Assembly: GCA_007644065.1 (NCBI GenBank)
Contig: VJWN01000024.1
Location: 502,317-566,316 of the forward strand
DNA: 64,000 nt
From: Margaritispora aquatica
Lineage: Eukaryota > Ascomycota > Leotiomycetes > Helotiales > Discinellaceae
Reading direction: 5' to 3'
Part shown: positions 24,625 through 34,659 of the stretch, in pieces
Layout: every line of letters starts with the position of its first letter
Numbering within the stretch: position 1 is the first letter of the stretch
The notes under the pieces: generated by a model
Database searches by the model: none
What the model was told of the DNA's origin: nothing
The model's input: the letters and a program-made list of their open reading frames with translations, nothing else
Translations under genes and position numbers: made by a program

Positions 24625-25060
24625 TGCTGTGTGGATGCCAAGAATTTTGAGCCTTGCAGGCAGATATATGTTGTGAGGCCCAGTTTAGGTAGGTGGGAGA
24701 AAGGAGATGTAAAAACGAAATTTTCTTGGTGAACAGTTTTATCTCTATCATCGAAATGTCACGGAGCTTGGCTTTCATACCTGGTTTGCCACGGCCGGGG
24801 AACTATGTGGGTAACAGTCTCGTTTCTATACCCGGTCCCCCGATTTAGCACATCCCACCCCGAAGCCATGTTTGAGCGGGATCTGATCGGCGACCATGGA
24901 GAGGAGCTAGTTATATACGGAGTCAGCCTGTTTCCTCGGCGGACATATGAAAGAACAATCTAGGTCATTATCTGAAAGGAATAACAAATTGTTATCCTGT
25001 GCAATATCCGACAACGGTTTTATGTTGCTAGTATAACCTGTCGAAACTTAACACATTATC
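24625..25060. promoter_or_regulatory. Shared divergent promoter of SQR and persulfide dioxygenase
   Basis: 436 bp between the two start codons. It contains a perfect 7-bp inverted repeat with a 1-bp centre, ATAACAAATTGTTAT (24981-24995), extendable by GG/CC-type flanks, about 66 bp upstream of the dioxygenase ATG. GATA-type TTATCT motifs lie at 24739 and 24968. Divergent layout over a short spacer suggests co-regulation; no factor can be named from sequence. Confidence 0.55.
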
Positions 25061-26314
25061 ATGAACTTTCTTTGTCACAGCATCAGCAAGCGATGGCCGG
25101 CCAAAACAGGTCTGCTGTTTGTACCTGCTACAGGCCCGAAAGTCTCTTTACTAGGTATCACTAGTCGACGAAGCTGTTCTTCTCTTCAAAAAACTGGAGG
25201 TAGAGCTATGTATAGTATATATATAAACCTCGAAATATCGCGCCATCTCATGCTAACACTTTAATAGTGAAATATATGCCTACTCATCAGACTCGAGGAC
25301 TACGGCATAAGACCAAAGGTCGAGCTTTGTTCAGCTCCGAGGCGTGTGTATCTCAGGAGCCTCTTATTCACAGTGTCTACGAAGAGAATACGGGAACATG
25401 GCAATATGTGGTTGCTGATCCTTCTTCGCAAACAGCCGTCATTGTTGATCCAGTTTTGGACTACGACCCAACTTCACAGGTCGTTAGCTCCCAAACTGCC
25501 GATTCACTTCTTGCAATGGTTAAGGCGAGGGGCTACAGAATTGAAAGGATCCTGGAAACGCATGTCCATGCGGACCATCTTACCGCGGCCTCATATCTTC
25601 AAGACTGCCTAGCAGAGCAGCAAGGTCACAGGCCTTTGATCTGTATCGGTCAGCGTATTGGGGAGGTGCAACGATTGTTCGGTCATATGTATGACATTCC
25701 AGCACACGAGTATGAGGAAGTTTTTAATAAGCTCTTCGGAGACGATGAGACTTTTAATATTGGGAGATTAACAGCCACTGTTGTGCATCTTCCCGGCCAC
25801 ACCCCTGATCATGTTGGATACAAAGTCGGAGGTACGATCACGGGACACTATATATATGTTGAATGTGGCTAATTGATTCTGTACAGGTAATGTGTTCTGC
25901 GGTGACTCTATCTTCCATGCAGACATAGGCACTGCACGCTGTGACTTCCCCGGCGGGAGCGCCAACGACCTGTACAAGTCGGGACGCAAGCTACTCGCAT
26001 TGCCGGAGGAGACAAAGATCTGGACAGGTCATGACTATCTTTCAGATGTACGTGGAGTACCAGTGTCTTGGTCGAGCGTTAAGGATCACAAGAGAAACAA
26101 TACACTTCTACACGACAATATGAACGAGGCAGATTTCGTGACCCTACGGCAGAAACGGGATGCTAAGTTGGCAGCGCCAAGGTTGCTACACCAGTCCCTA
26201 CAGATCAACATTCGTGCAGGACGGCTTCCAAAGCCAACAACATCTGGCCATTCGTTACTTCACCTTCCTTTAAAGTTGAATATGGTATGGCAAGCGAGCG
26301 CGACCGGGCTATAA
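25061..26314 (+). CDS. Persulfide dioxygenase, ETHE1/Blh-type metallo-beta-lactamase fold, mitochondrial
   Basis: Exons 25061-25199, 25268-25831 and 25887-26314 (introns 68 and 55 bp) give 376 residues. Exon 1 encodes a Ser/Arg/Lys-rich presequence (SISKRWPAKTG; LLGITSRRSCSSLQK). The catalytic domain starts with IHSVYEENTGTWQYVVAD. All metal-binding motifs of the fold are present: ETHVHADHL (HxHxDH), LPGHTPDHVGY, GDSIF and WTGHDY, plus the persulfide-dioxygenase stretch ADIGTARCDFPGGSANDLY. No rhodanese domain is fused. The enzyme uses one iron to convert glutathione persulfide and O2 to sulfite and glutathione, directly after SQR. Exon 2 alone could also be entered from a GTG at 25267, but that codon spans the intron acceptor. 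Alternative: a glyoxalase II-like hydrolase, less likely given the GTARCDFPGG motif and the SQR neighbour. Confidence 0.9.
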
Positions 26315-27578
26315 ATGATTCTGCTTTGAAAGATGTTATTTCATGTATACTAGCTGGCTGCTGTACGATTGGTTTTGAAGGATTGTTCTCGCGTAGCATG
26401 TAAACCTGCTGCAAGTAAATCGGGTAGATATTTACAATAAATCATTTGACTAATGCCAAAATCATGATAATCTCATAACGCCAGCTTAGACGCTGCCTCG
26501 CAATATGACTAGCGTGTTGACTCGCTCAAGACATTGCATTCAATGCCTCTGCTGGCGAGTAATTGCTAGTGAATAGTTGCTGGACCTAGAGCCAAGTGAG
26601 TCCTTGTGGTCCCAGTTGACCTAGAAGAAAATCCCTGAGTTCGAATTTGGAAATGGAGGTGCAACAAAGAGCAAGTGAGAGACGTACAGCCTGGAGATGA
26701 AGCTGCATCCTGAATTCCAATTCTGAATGATAGCAGAAGAAGTTGGCATTCGGGTAGGGGATCATCTCTAACAATGGTTTGGAGAAAATGTTTCAGGCGA
26801 GTAGCGAAGATTGTTTATCTCACAGTTTCGCTAGATCGGATCAGTTTCTGCCACATCGGCGAGCTCGCTTAAGGTGGCCTGAGAGATATCTTGTCATCGG
26901 GATCTCGAACTTTCAAGACGCCGATGGCTTCAAGGAACGTACCCCACAATCTCATAGCTCACTTAACGTTGAAATTTGAAATATAAGATATGTCTTTAAC
27001 GTCCCCGAACCTGTCTCCTCTCCCCGAGGAGCGGCTCCGACCCAAAGATTGACTCTTAGCACAAGATGGTTAGATCCACTTGCTGAACAGTCTGCTCCAC
27101 AATCAGGGGGGACTACCACAGGTTTTATATCCCAGATATCTTGTGAGAAGAAAGTAGATTGATCCTAGAAGACCCCGATTTTCTACGAGGTCGCCGTGTT
27201 CTTAAAAGGCTAGGATAACAATGTCGTCACGATTCTATAAAGAGACTATGCACGTGGTTGTCAGAGAATATGCTTCTTGACCATTTAACAACGAAAGCGA
27301 CGATCGAAGTGTTCTAGTGCTCATTAGCATAGCGCCGAACAAGACAGACTTGTACCAGAGTATTTGGCAACCCGACTTCTTGTAACGACATCTCCCAAGT
27401 GCTGCCATCAAATACGATAACTTGAGCTTCTTCCTTCCGACTACCACACTAAAAAAATCTCTCTCGATCCTGGCTCCATCGCCCTCTGTTGAACCTATCC
27501 CCAAAGCAGATTCAAGCTTTTGCTGTTCCTATGGTGAATATACGTTGAGCGAAGAATCCGTTACGTACGCTCCGAAAA
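26315..27578. other. Intergenic between persulfide dioxygenase and DUF202 gene
   Basis: About 1.26 kb of normal composition. Open frames (26586-26774 minus, 26779-26979 plus, 27235-27504 minus, 27422-27607 plus) show no domain. The last overlaps the DUF202 start in another frame and is probably 5' UTR. Confidence 0.5.
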
Positions 27579-27980
27579 ATGCGACTCCCAAGCTTCCTCT
27601 TCGCTAGACCAATTGCAAATACCGGCTCTGTAGCAAGGGATCATCTTGCAAACGAGCGAACGTTTCTATCCTGGACACGTAGTGGTCTTGCTTTTGTCGC
27701 TCTTGGTGTAGCACTAGCCAAACTCGGCGCGCTCGAAGCGCTATCCCCACCACTCAAGCAAGTTCATAGCGATTTGGAATTGCCATCAGCGGCTCTGGTA
27801 GGATCTGGAGGGGGCTGCCTAAGCTATGGGACGTTGCGATATTTTTCGAGCTTGAGGTTGTTGCAAAAGGGGCTCTTTAGGCCAAATATTGCAGGGATTG
27901 CGCTTGTGGCTGTTACAAGCGCGGCAGTTGCTGGGGGTGGCATTGTTTTGGTGGTTCAGCAAAAGACAAAGACAACATGA
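27579..27980 (+). CDS. DUF202-family small membrane protein, presequence-like N-terminus
   Basis: Single exon, 133 residues. It starts MRLPSFLFARPIANTGSVAR, which is basic and free of acidic residues, then the DUF202 signature DHLANERTFLSWTRSGLAFV. Three hydrophobic helices follow: about residues 31-53 (first helix ending near VALAKLGAL), 70-90 (LPSAALVGSGGGCLSYGTLR) and 104-127 (IAGIALVAVTSAAVAGGGIV). DUF202 is a YidH-type membrane domain of unknown biochemical function, also found as the membrane part of fungal VTC proteins; no SPX or polymerase domain is present here. It lies downstream of, and in the same direction as, the persulfide dioxygenase, so a link to mitochondrial sulfide handling is possible but is only inference. 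It is the last intact gene before the AT-rich block. Confidence 0.85.
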   Translation: MRLPSFLFARPIANTGSVARDHLANERTFLSWTRSGLAFVALGVALAKLGALEALSPPLKQVHSDLELPSAALVGSGGGCLSYGTLRYFSSLRLLQKGLFRPNIAGIALVAVTSAAVAGGGIVLVVQQKTKTT

Positions 27981-29439
27981 GAAGGACGGCTTAGAAGTAA
28001 GAAATGGTGAAGGATACATATAAGCAGAATGGAAGCGCTGATGAAACTGTTAACGAAGCTAAAGTTATAAGAACAAATATGAATGATTTTTACTTGGTAC
28101 TTAGCGAAATTGATACCGCCAAGTATTTTAGATATTTTTCCTATAGTATGGATTTCTGACCAATAACCCAATTAGATTCTACGAAATACTACTTGAATAG
28201 GAAATATGTTTTTAGTGTTTTATTGGAACTATTGTCCTTATATACTATAAAGGCTATAAAACTACTATACTACCGGGAGTATAGTATAAGAGGATAAGAT
28301 AGTACTAGGTCTATATAGTACTATAAGCCCTCTCTATAAAAGGTATATCTACGGCTATATACTATAGTTTGCTAATATAGTAGATAATATATCTACTCTT
28401 AACTATTATATTCGTTTCTTTTTTTTAGAAGTCGATCCTAACTACTTTTAGACTAGATAGAAGATGTTATATAAGGATAGTAAAATAATGTATCTAGTAT
28501 ATAAAATACTAAAGTAATCTCGCCTTAGTAATACTATAGTACGAAAAAGATAGAGTAAGGAAACTAGTTTATATTATATTTTTAGTATTAACGTGTATCT
28601 TTTCTATAAAGTTATCCTAGTCCTTTAAAGTATTTTTTTTGTTAGTATTAGTTTTCGTCGTCCTTTAGAGTAAAGAATAAAATACTCTCTACTTCGAACT
28701 TTTTTTAGGTAAAAGAAATACGATTTCTTACCGAAAATATAACGCTTTTAAGTTCTTATTCAATTAATTTAAGAGCTTTTTAAATAACCGTTGTAGTATA
28801 CGCCTTTTGATTCCGAATATATTTAGTAGCTATTTTATTAAACCATATAAGTAATAAGTCTTTATTCTTTAAAACTAATAGCGAATCCTAGTATTATTTA
28901 TATATAAAAGCGTTAGATAATATCTTTAATTTATTACTTTAATTATAGCTAGAAAACAATATAGAATAGTATTATATTTATTAGTTAGACTACAAAATAT
29001 AATAGTAAAAGAAATATAAAATGGGTATATATAGAGGTAAAAAGAAAGGTATGAGATTTTCGAAATAATCGAAAATAGAGGACTAGGGTAGCCTAGGTAT
29101 AAAGGATTCTAATTGGTTGCAAATAGAGTAAAGGATATTAAAAAGGTAGAATAAGTAGTTTTTCTTTTATTTAAGAAATACTAACTACTTTAGTTTTCTA
29201 TATATAATACTAATCGGTCTAATATTAGACCGTCGGTATATAATTAGACTAAATAGAAAAATTATAATCGTACGATTTTAATACTTACTTTTAATATCGT
29301 ACAATTACTCTTATTTTAGGATCGAACGATAGCCTCTGTTCAGGGATCGTATATTCCGGAATCGGTTTTATGTATCCGATTCTATATTTATTTATCTATA
29401 CTAATTAACTTAATATACTAAAATTTTTAGCTTAAAAGT
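27981..29439. other. Transition into an AT-rich, RIP-like block; no gene
   Basis: Composition falls sharply near 28,130-28,200. From there the sequence is dominated by TA, AT and AA/TT steps, with few CA or TG and CG still present. No translated frame of useful length was recognised on either strand. It probably consists of old transposon remnants; a segment near 29,280-29,390 is less AT-rich and unassigned. Confidence 0.6.
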
Positions 29440-29657
29440 CTAAAAAGTATAAAAAGTATAAAAAGTATAAAAAGTATAAAAAGTATAAAAAGTATAAAAA
29501 GTATAAAAAGTATAAAAAGTATAAAAAGTATAAAAAGTATAAAAAGTATAAAAAGTATAAAAAGTATAAAAAGTATAAAAAGTATAAAAAGTATAAAAAG
29601 TATAAAAAGTATAAAAAGTATAAAAAGTATAAAAAGTATAAAAAGTATAAAAAGTAT
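29440..29657. repeat. 9-bp minisatellite, TATAAAAAG, about 24 copies
   Basis: About 218 bp of almost perfect head-to-tail TATAAAAAG units. The left flank (AATATACTAAAA, 29,412-29,423) resembles the reverse complement of the leader just upstream of gag in the Copia copies (43,020-43,140; 54,725-54,835), which carries shorter runs of the reverse-complement unit. The array may therefore be an expanded Copia leader. Confidence 0.9.
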
Positions 29658-29814
29658 ATTTTTATATTATAAAAAACTATATCTTTATATATGGTACCAA
29701 TAAGTATATCCTATAATTATTTTTAACGACTTTTAGACTCTTTAGGTCTTTTTAAAGTCCTATTAGCTATAGAAGTATTAAAACTCGTTCTTTTCTAATA
29801 GAATTATCTATATT

Positions 29815-30085
29815 ATATAGGCAGGGAAAAACCGTAGGTCGGGGAATAACCTAATCAGAAACAAAAGTCTAGGGTAAGCTAGATGTGAAGTAGAAACTCT
29901 AGGGTAAGCTAGGTGTAAAAGTCTAGGGTAAGGTAGATAAGTATAAAGATAAACGAATTAAATTAACTTTAATAAATTAAAGAACTATTTTTAAGCTATA
30001 TAGAACTATACTACATATCTAAAGTAGTAATTAGTATAATTAATCTATCTAATTATTATACCGAGTATTTATAATAAAATAGTAG
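29815..30085 (-). repeat. Copia-family LTR, minus orientation, truncated
   Basis: Begins with the complement of the LTR 3' end (GGCAGGGAAAAACCGTAGG), continues through the CTAGGGTAAGCTAG repeats and fades at about 30,085, lacking the far (U3) end. The AT-rich 290 bp that follow are unassigned. Confidence 0.75.
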
Positions 30086-30372
30086 AAGTAGTACTAAATA
30101 ATTCTATTTTCTATATTTATAAAAGATTTTTTTCTTTAAATTTTTTTAAATAATTCTATAAATTATTAGTATACTTGTATTAATACCGAAATCAGTACTA
30201 GCTCCCCTTTAGTTAATCCGGGTCGGTTAGTAAAAATTACTTATTAAATTATAGAATTATATACTAATTAGTACAAGTTTATATAAAAGAATTAAATAAG
30301 CTATTAACAAGAATAGATAGAACTATTCTAAATAAAAGTAAACCGTTGTTATTTAATACTAATTTATCTAAT

Positions 30373-30902
30373 ATAGGTAGGGAAAAACCGTAGGTCGGGG
30401 AATAACCTGATTAAAAACAAAAATCTAGGGTAAGCTAGATATAAAGTAGAACTCTAGGGTAAGCTAGGTATAAAAATCTAGGGTAAGGTAGATATAAAAG
30501 ATGAACGAATTTAAATTAAATTTAATAAACTAAAGAGCTATTTTTTTTAACTATATAGAACTATACTAAATATTTAAAATAGTAATTAGTATAATTAATC
30601 TATCTAATTATTATAAATTAGTATTATTAATTATACTAAGTATTAGAAATTAGTATTATTAATTATACCGAGTATTTATAATATAGTAAGGTTAGATCTA
30701 TTTCGAAGTCCGAGTTAGAGAGTTAAAAACTCCGATTCGGATTGTATCGGTTTCCTTCGGTTTCGGTACTATTCCCGATTAGGCCTAGTAGCCGTATAGT
30801 CTATTATAATAGTTTTATACTAACTATAATAGGAAATAAAAACTATAGTATATAAGCTTTAAAGCTAAATATAACTATTTTAATATAATAGCTTATTTAA
30901 TC
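30373..30902 (-). repeat. Copia-family LTR, minus orientation, longer variant
   Basis: Full-length by both ends (GTAGGGAAAAACC on the left, AATAGCTTATTTAA on the right). It carries a variant middle (30,680-30,810, with CCGATTCGGATTG and TTTCGGTACTATTCCCG) also found, in plus orientation, in the LTR at 40,169. It abuts the next LTR directly. Confidence 0.8.
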
Positions 30903-31397
30903 TGTAGGCAGGGAAAAACCGTAGGTCGGGGAATGACCTGATCAGAAACAAAAGTCTAGGGTAAGCTAGATGTGAAGTGGAACTCTAGGGTAAGGTAGAT
31001 GTGAAAGTCTAGGGTAAGCTAGGTGTGAAGGTAAATGAACTTGAATTAAACTTGGTGAACTAGAGAGCTATTCTCTCTAGTGATATAGAACTATAATAGA
31101 TGCCTAAGGCAGTAACTAAACTAGCGGTATATAACTAAACTAGCGGTCTATGTAGTGGCTTATAGCGGTGTATATAGCGGTGTATATAGCGGTGTATATA
31201 GCGGTGTATATAGCGGTGTATATAGTGGCTTATAGCGGTGTATACGGTGGCTCATACTATCTAACTAATAGTGGGGCTAATAATCAATAATACTATAGTA
31301 GTTTTATACTAACTATAATAAGAAAATAAAAACTATAGTATATAAGCTTTAAAGCTAAATATAACTATTTTAATATAATGGCTTATTTAAACCAATA
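30903..31397 (-). repeat. Copia-family LTR, minus orientation, complete
   Basis: Runs from TGTAGGCAGGGAAAAACC to the complement of TATTGGTTTAAATAAGC at 31,397; about 495 bp and less RIP-altered than its neighbours (retains GACCTGATCAG). Contains a perfect hairpin CTAGAGAG-5-CTCTCTAG. Confidence 0.88.
31161..31250. repeat. 12-bp minisatellite inside the LTR (TATAGCGGTGTA)
   Basis: Five consecutive near-identical TATAGCGGTGTA units plus degenerate flanking ones (TATAGTGGCT). The same array, in the other orientation (TATACACCGCTA), occurs in the LTRs at 32,230, 47,770, 53,640 and 59,410 with different copy numbers. Confidence 0.85.
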
Positions 31398-31499
31398 TAA
31401 TCCAATATATAGTATAACGCTAAACGTTAAACTAAGAATTTAATATTCGTTATAAGTTTTTAATATAGTAATTTAAATTCTTCGATTTAAATTATAGTA

Positions 31500-32085
31500 T
31501 TCTATATAAGCTTACTTAGTAGTAGTATTTTATATACTTCGGGGTTATATTTATAATTAGTATAGAATAATAATACTTTTATTATTTTTATTAATATACT
31601 ATTATATATAAACTAGGTTATTAATAGTAGTTCTATTTAATTATCCTATTAATAGTTTATATAATAACGGAGATATTTTTTTATTATTTAATTTAGTCTT
31701 TTAGTCTATCCGTTAATTTCTAGATAAAATATAATAAATATTTTATATTTTATTCTAAATTCGGCGATAAATATTAACTCGAATTTCGATATAAAAAGCT
31801 TATTTTTATCTAAAATAATATTATTTAATATACTATAATTGGCGATTACTATCCGTTTAAACGTATAAGCTAGTTCTTTTACTAAGCTTAATTCTTTATA
31901 TAATAGTATATATATATACTTTATAAGTCTATCCGTTATTACTAGAATACTATTATATTATACTTTTATAACCGGCTTCTTTAATAGTAGTAGTTTAACT
32001 ATAAAGTTCTATATAATTAATTTCTATAGTTATAAAGGTATACCTATTAACTTAAACTAATTATAGAGAGTATATCTCGCGGTCT
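31500..32085 (-). pseudogene. Ty3/Gypsy integrase relic, heavily RIP-mutated
   Basis: The reverse strand reads, with several stops, as the integrase core of a Ty3/Gypsy element: YNSILVITDRLIKYIYILLY and KELSLVKELAYTF, then IVIANYSILNNIILDKNKLF with the second catalytic Asp region, then SKFELIFIAEFRIKYK, the region equivalent to DGQTERLNQ (now broken by a stop), and FYTNYKYNPE at the end. Spacing and order fit Gypsy integrases and not the Copia ones in this window. The piece fits neatly between two Copia-family LTRs in inverted orientation (30,903-31,397 minus and 32,091-32,487 plus). Confidence 0.75.
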
Positions 32086-32090
32086 TATTC

Positions 32091-32487
32091 TATTAGTTTA
32101 AATAAGCTATTATATTAAAATAGTTATATTTAGCTTTAAAGCTTATATACTATAGTTTTTATTTTCCTATTATAGTTAGTATAAAACTACTATAGTATTA
32201 TTGATTATTAGCCCCACTATTAGTTAGACAGTATAAGCCACCGTATACACCGCTATAAGCCACTATATACACCGCTATAAGCCACTATATAGACCGCTAG
32301 TTTAGTTATACACCGCTAGTTTAGTTACTGCCTTAGGCATTTAGTATAGTTCTATATAGCTAGAGAGAATAGCTCTCTAGTTTATCAAGTTAAAAATTCA
32401 AGTTCATTTTGCCTTCACATCTACCTTACCCTAGACTTTTGTTTCTGATCAGGTCATTCCCCGACCTACGGTTTTTCCCTGCTAACA
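32091..32487 (+). repeat. Copia-family LTR, plus orientation
   Basis: Starts TATTAGTTTAAATAAGC and ends GGTTTTTCCCTGCTAACA; includes the ACCGCTA minisatellite and the CTAGAGAG hairpin. No internal domain follows, so it is a solo LTR. Confidence 0.88.
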
Positions 32488-32557
32488 AATAGTTTTACTA
32501 AGGTTTAAGCCTTATTAACGGAATTCTACTAAAAAAACCTAAATCTTTTAAAAAAGA

Positions 32558-33040
32558 CTAAAAAGAATTAAAAGGCTTAAAGTCGTTAAAAAGCGCCTCG
32601 ATTATAGTAGGATCTATTATACCGAAAGATTCTAGCTTAAAAGAATTAACGGTAGAGGGAATATTCTCTATTATAGGCGGATTCTCTATAGTAAGACGCT
32701 CGGCTTTCTCTATAGTATTTAACTCGTCTAGAGACTTTAGCCCTCGATATAGTATTTCGGCTATACGATTTTTAATATCTTTTTTTATTTATCTAATTCT
32801 AAAAGTTTCGACTATATCTTTTAAAGGCGAGTAAATAACGCCTATTACTTTTTTTATATAGTTTTTTACTTAAAAGTTAACTTTTTTTTTAAGTTCTTTT
32901 ACTCTGTAGATAAAGGACTATATATATTATATTTAACTAAACCTTTTACCTATACGTAGCGAGTATAGCGAGTCGAATCTTTAGCTACTAGATAGAAAAG
33001 ACCCCGCTTTTTATAACGAGAATAAGACGCTATAACTTAA
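32558..33040 (-). pseudogene. Degenerate reading frame, probable transposon protein
   Basis: The minus strand is open for about 75 codons to a TAG at 32,558-32,560 and reads NRIAEILYRGLKSLDELNTI, then EKAERLTIENPPII and LESFGIIDPTIIEALF. Upstream, the same frame continues with stops (including RFYLVAKDSTRYTRYV). The amino-acid mix is protein-like and the few stops fit RIP. I do not recognise the family; a DNA-transposon transposase tail or a gag-like protein are both possible. Confidence 0.45.
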
Positions 33041-33540
33041 TTTAAGGCTTTAATTTATTTAAATAAATAAATCCGGTTTTTAATAATATAAGCCTTAGAT
33101 ATAGGGGGTATATTTAAAAAGAATAGTTTAATTTTCCGTACGAATATTTTATAACTATAGTTAGCGTCGAGACGATACTAGTCCGGAAAAGGGATAGTAT
33201 TATAAATTACCTAACTTATAGCCCTAAGGCTTGGTAGCTTAAGGCTATATAGAAAAGCTATAGAAAGGATTACGGGGATTACAGTCTTAGCGGTAATAAT
33301 CTAAATAATCTAAAAAGGTTACGTAATCTAGATTATAAGGATTACTACGATTATAGTCGAGATCCGGATAATCGACGAGATCTAAAAGAATAAAGGTTCT
33401 ATATAATAAAATAGGTTTTTTTTAGATAAAAGCTTTATACTTAACTTTAAATAGCAATTTATACTTGTTAGTAATATACCTAGGATTAATACGTTTTAAT
33501 CTACCGTACTCTAAATCCTTACCTTTTACCCCAAAACCAG
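33041..33540. other. AT-rich unassigned sequence to the block edge
   Basis: AT-rich with local GATTACGG/GATTATAAGG-like repeats near 33,270-33,350. The composition changes to normal at about 33,540, next to GCGACAGGGTCGTTACAATAG. No feature is supported. Confidence 0.5.
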
Positions 33541-34659
33541 CGACAGGGTCGTTACAATAGGGTCGCGAACGCTAGGCACACTAGCGGTGTACATTGTACA
33601 TTTCCTTCTTTGTTCCGATTTCCAGAGGTCATCTTGGCCCAGACCAAGAGCTGAGTCTCGTTGCAAAGATAGAGGGCTGCATCACTCATATTCTTTAATG
33701 CGCATGGACACTCGAAGCAACGTTGTTTAAGCACAAAACACTTGAAGCGAGTTAAATCGCTTATAGCAGAGGTTTTCGAGTTTCCACCCAATCCAAACCT
33801 CGGTTACAAATTTTCTTTTTGACATTTGCCAAGCTGGTGCTATGCAAATTAAAGGATACTCGCTTACACCCGCCCAACTCAAGAAATCCGATTTGTACAA
33901 TATCGATTTCGTCTGGGATAACCTTGTGTTGTTCTTTGACCACAGCTTCCATCTAACCATGTGGCGCTAACACTCGGTAGCGAGAGCGGCCCCTGCTCAG
34001 ATCTTTCGGAGTCTGGACCCAGCAGTCGAGGAGGCAAAGCTTAGATTGCTTCACAAGCCACTCGGATTCCCAAAGCTGAAAGTTTTCCTGTCCGTTGTGG
34101 ATTCTCAGAACTTCTTCTTTTCTTCTTCACGATTGGAAACGGCCGCTTGACCAAGTGTGCAGAGAGCAATGAATGTAGAGCCGGTATAGAGCCTCTGGGA
34201 ACAGTCAATCAAAGCCTACAACTCCGTATGTCTATATGTACGGGATTTAGGAATTTGGAAGAGTGTTGGTACTCCCATACTGGGAGTATGATTGTGTGGA
34301 AGTCCAGAAGGGTGTCATGCCAAGTGCCACGCCACATCCGCTTTGAACGACGCCAAGACCGCCACACTGGAACTATTTCCCAAAGCAATATTCTACGCCC
34401 ACTACCATAGGAAAAGGCGCATACTGCGTACAACTATTGGCGTTGGTATTAGACTCAAAACTCTCTATCCTCTTAAAGAGTTGGACCCCTACACAGATAT
34501 TTTTATTGCCTATTTTGACAGGAAATATGGACTCTATCCTGTGGTACAAGTACTCCGTGCCTAAGACATCTTAGATCCTTGAAACTACCAGTCACTCTTT
34601 TAGTCGCTCTTTCTTACGTTGTGTTTCTCGTCACTCTTTTTGGCTTTTCTGTTGTCATT
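33541..34659. other. 5' flank of the large secreted-protein gene; possible gene remnant
   Basis: Normal base composition. Minus-strand frames at 33,761-33,952 (IPDEIDIVQIGFLELGG) and 33,552-33,791 look protein-like but carry no known domain and would need joining, so they may be a decayed gene. Plus-strand frames at 34,147-34,564 are unsupported. The promoter of the gene at 34,660 must lie here. Confidence 0.4.

Noticed and set aside
25267..25269. GTG start for the persulfide dioxygenase
   Set aside because: The codon spans the intron acceptor; exon 1 from ATG 25,061 joins in frame and gives a presequence.
26620..26660. tRNA-like GAGTTCGAATTTGG box
   Set aside because: No matching acceptor stem, A box or anticodon arm could be built around it.
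29440..29657. CRISPR-like or telomeric array
   Set aside because: Units are contiguous with no spacers, and TATAAAAAG is not a telomere repeat; it is a minisatellite in a eukaryotic genome.
34579..34659. Upstream extension of the large secreted protein from a TTG
   Set aside because: The ATG at 34,660 is followed directly by a good signal peptide; TTG starts are not expected in fungi.
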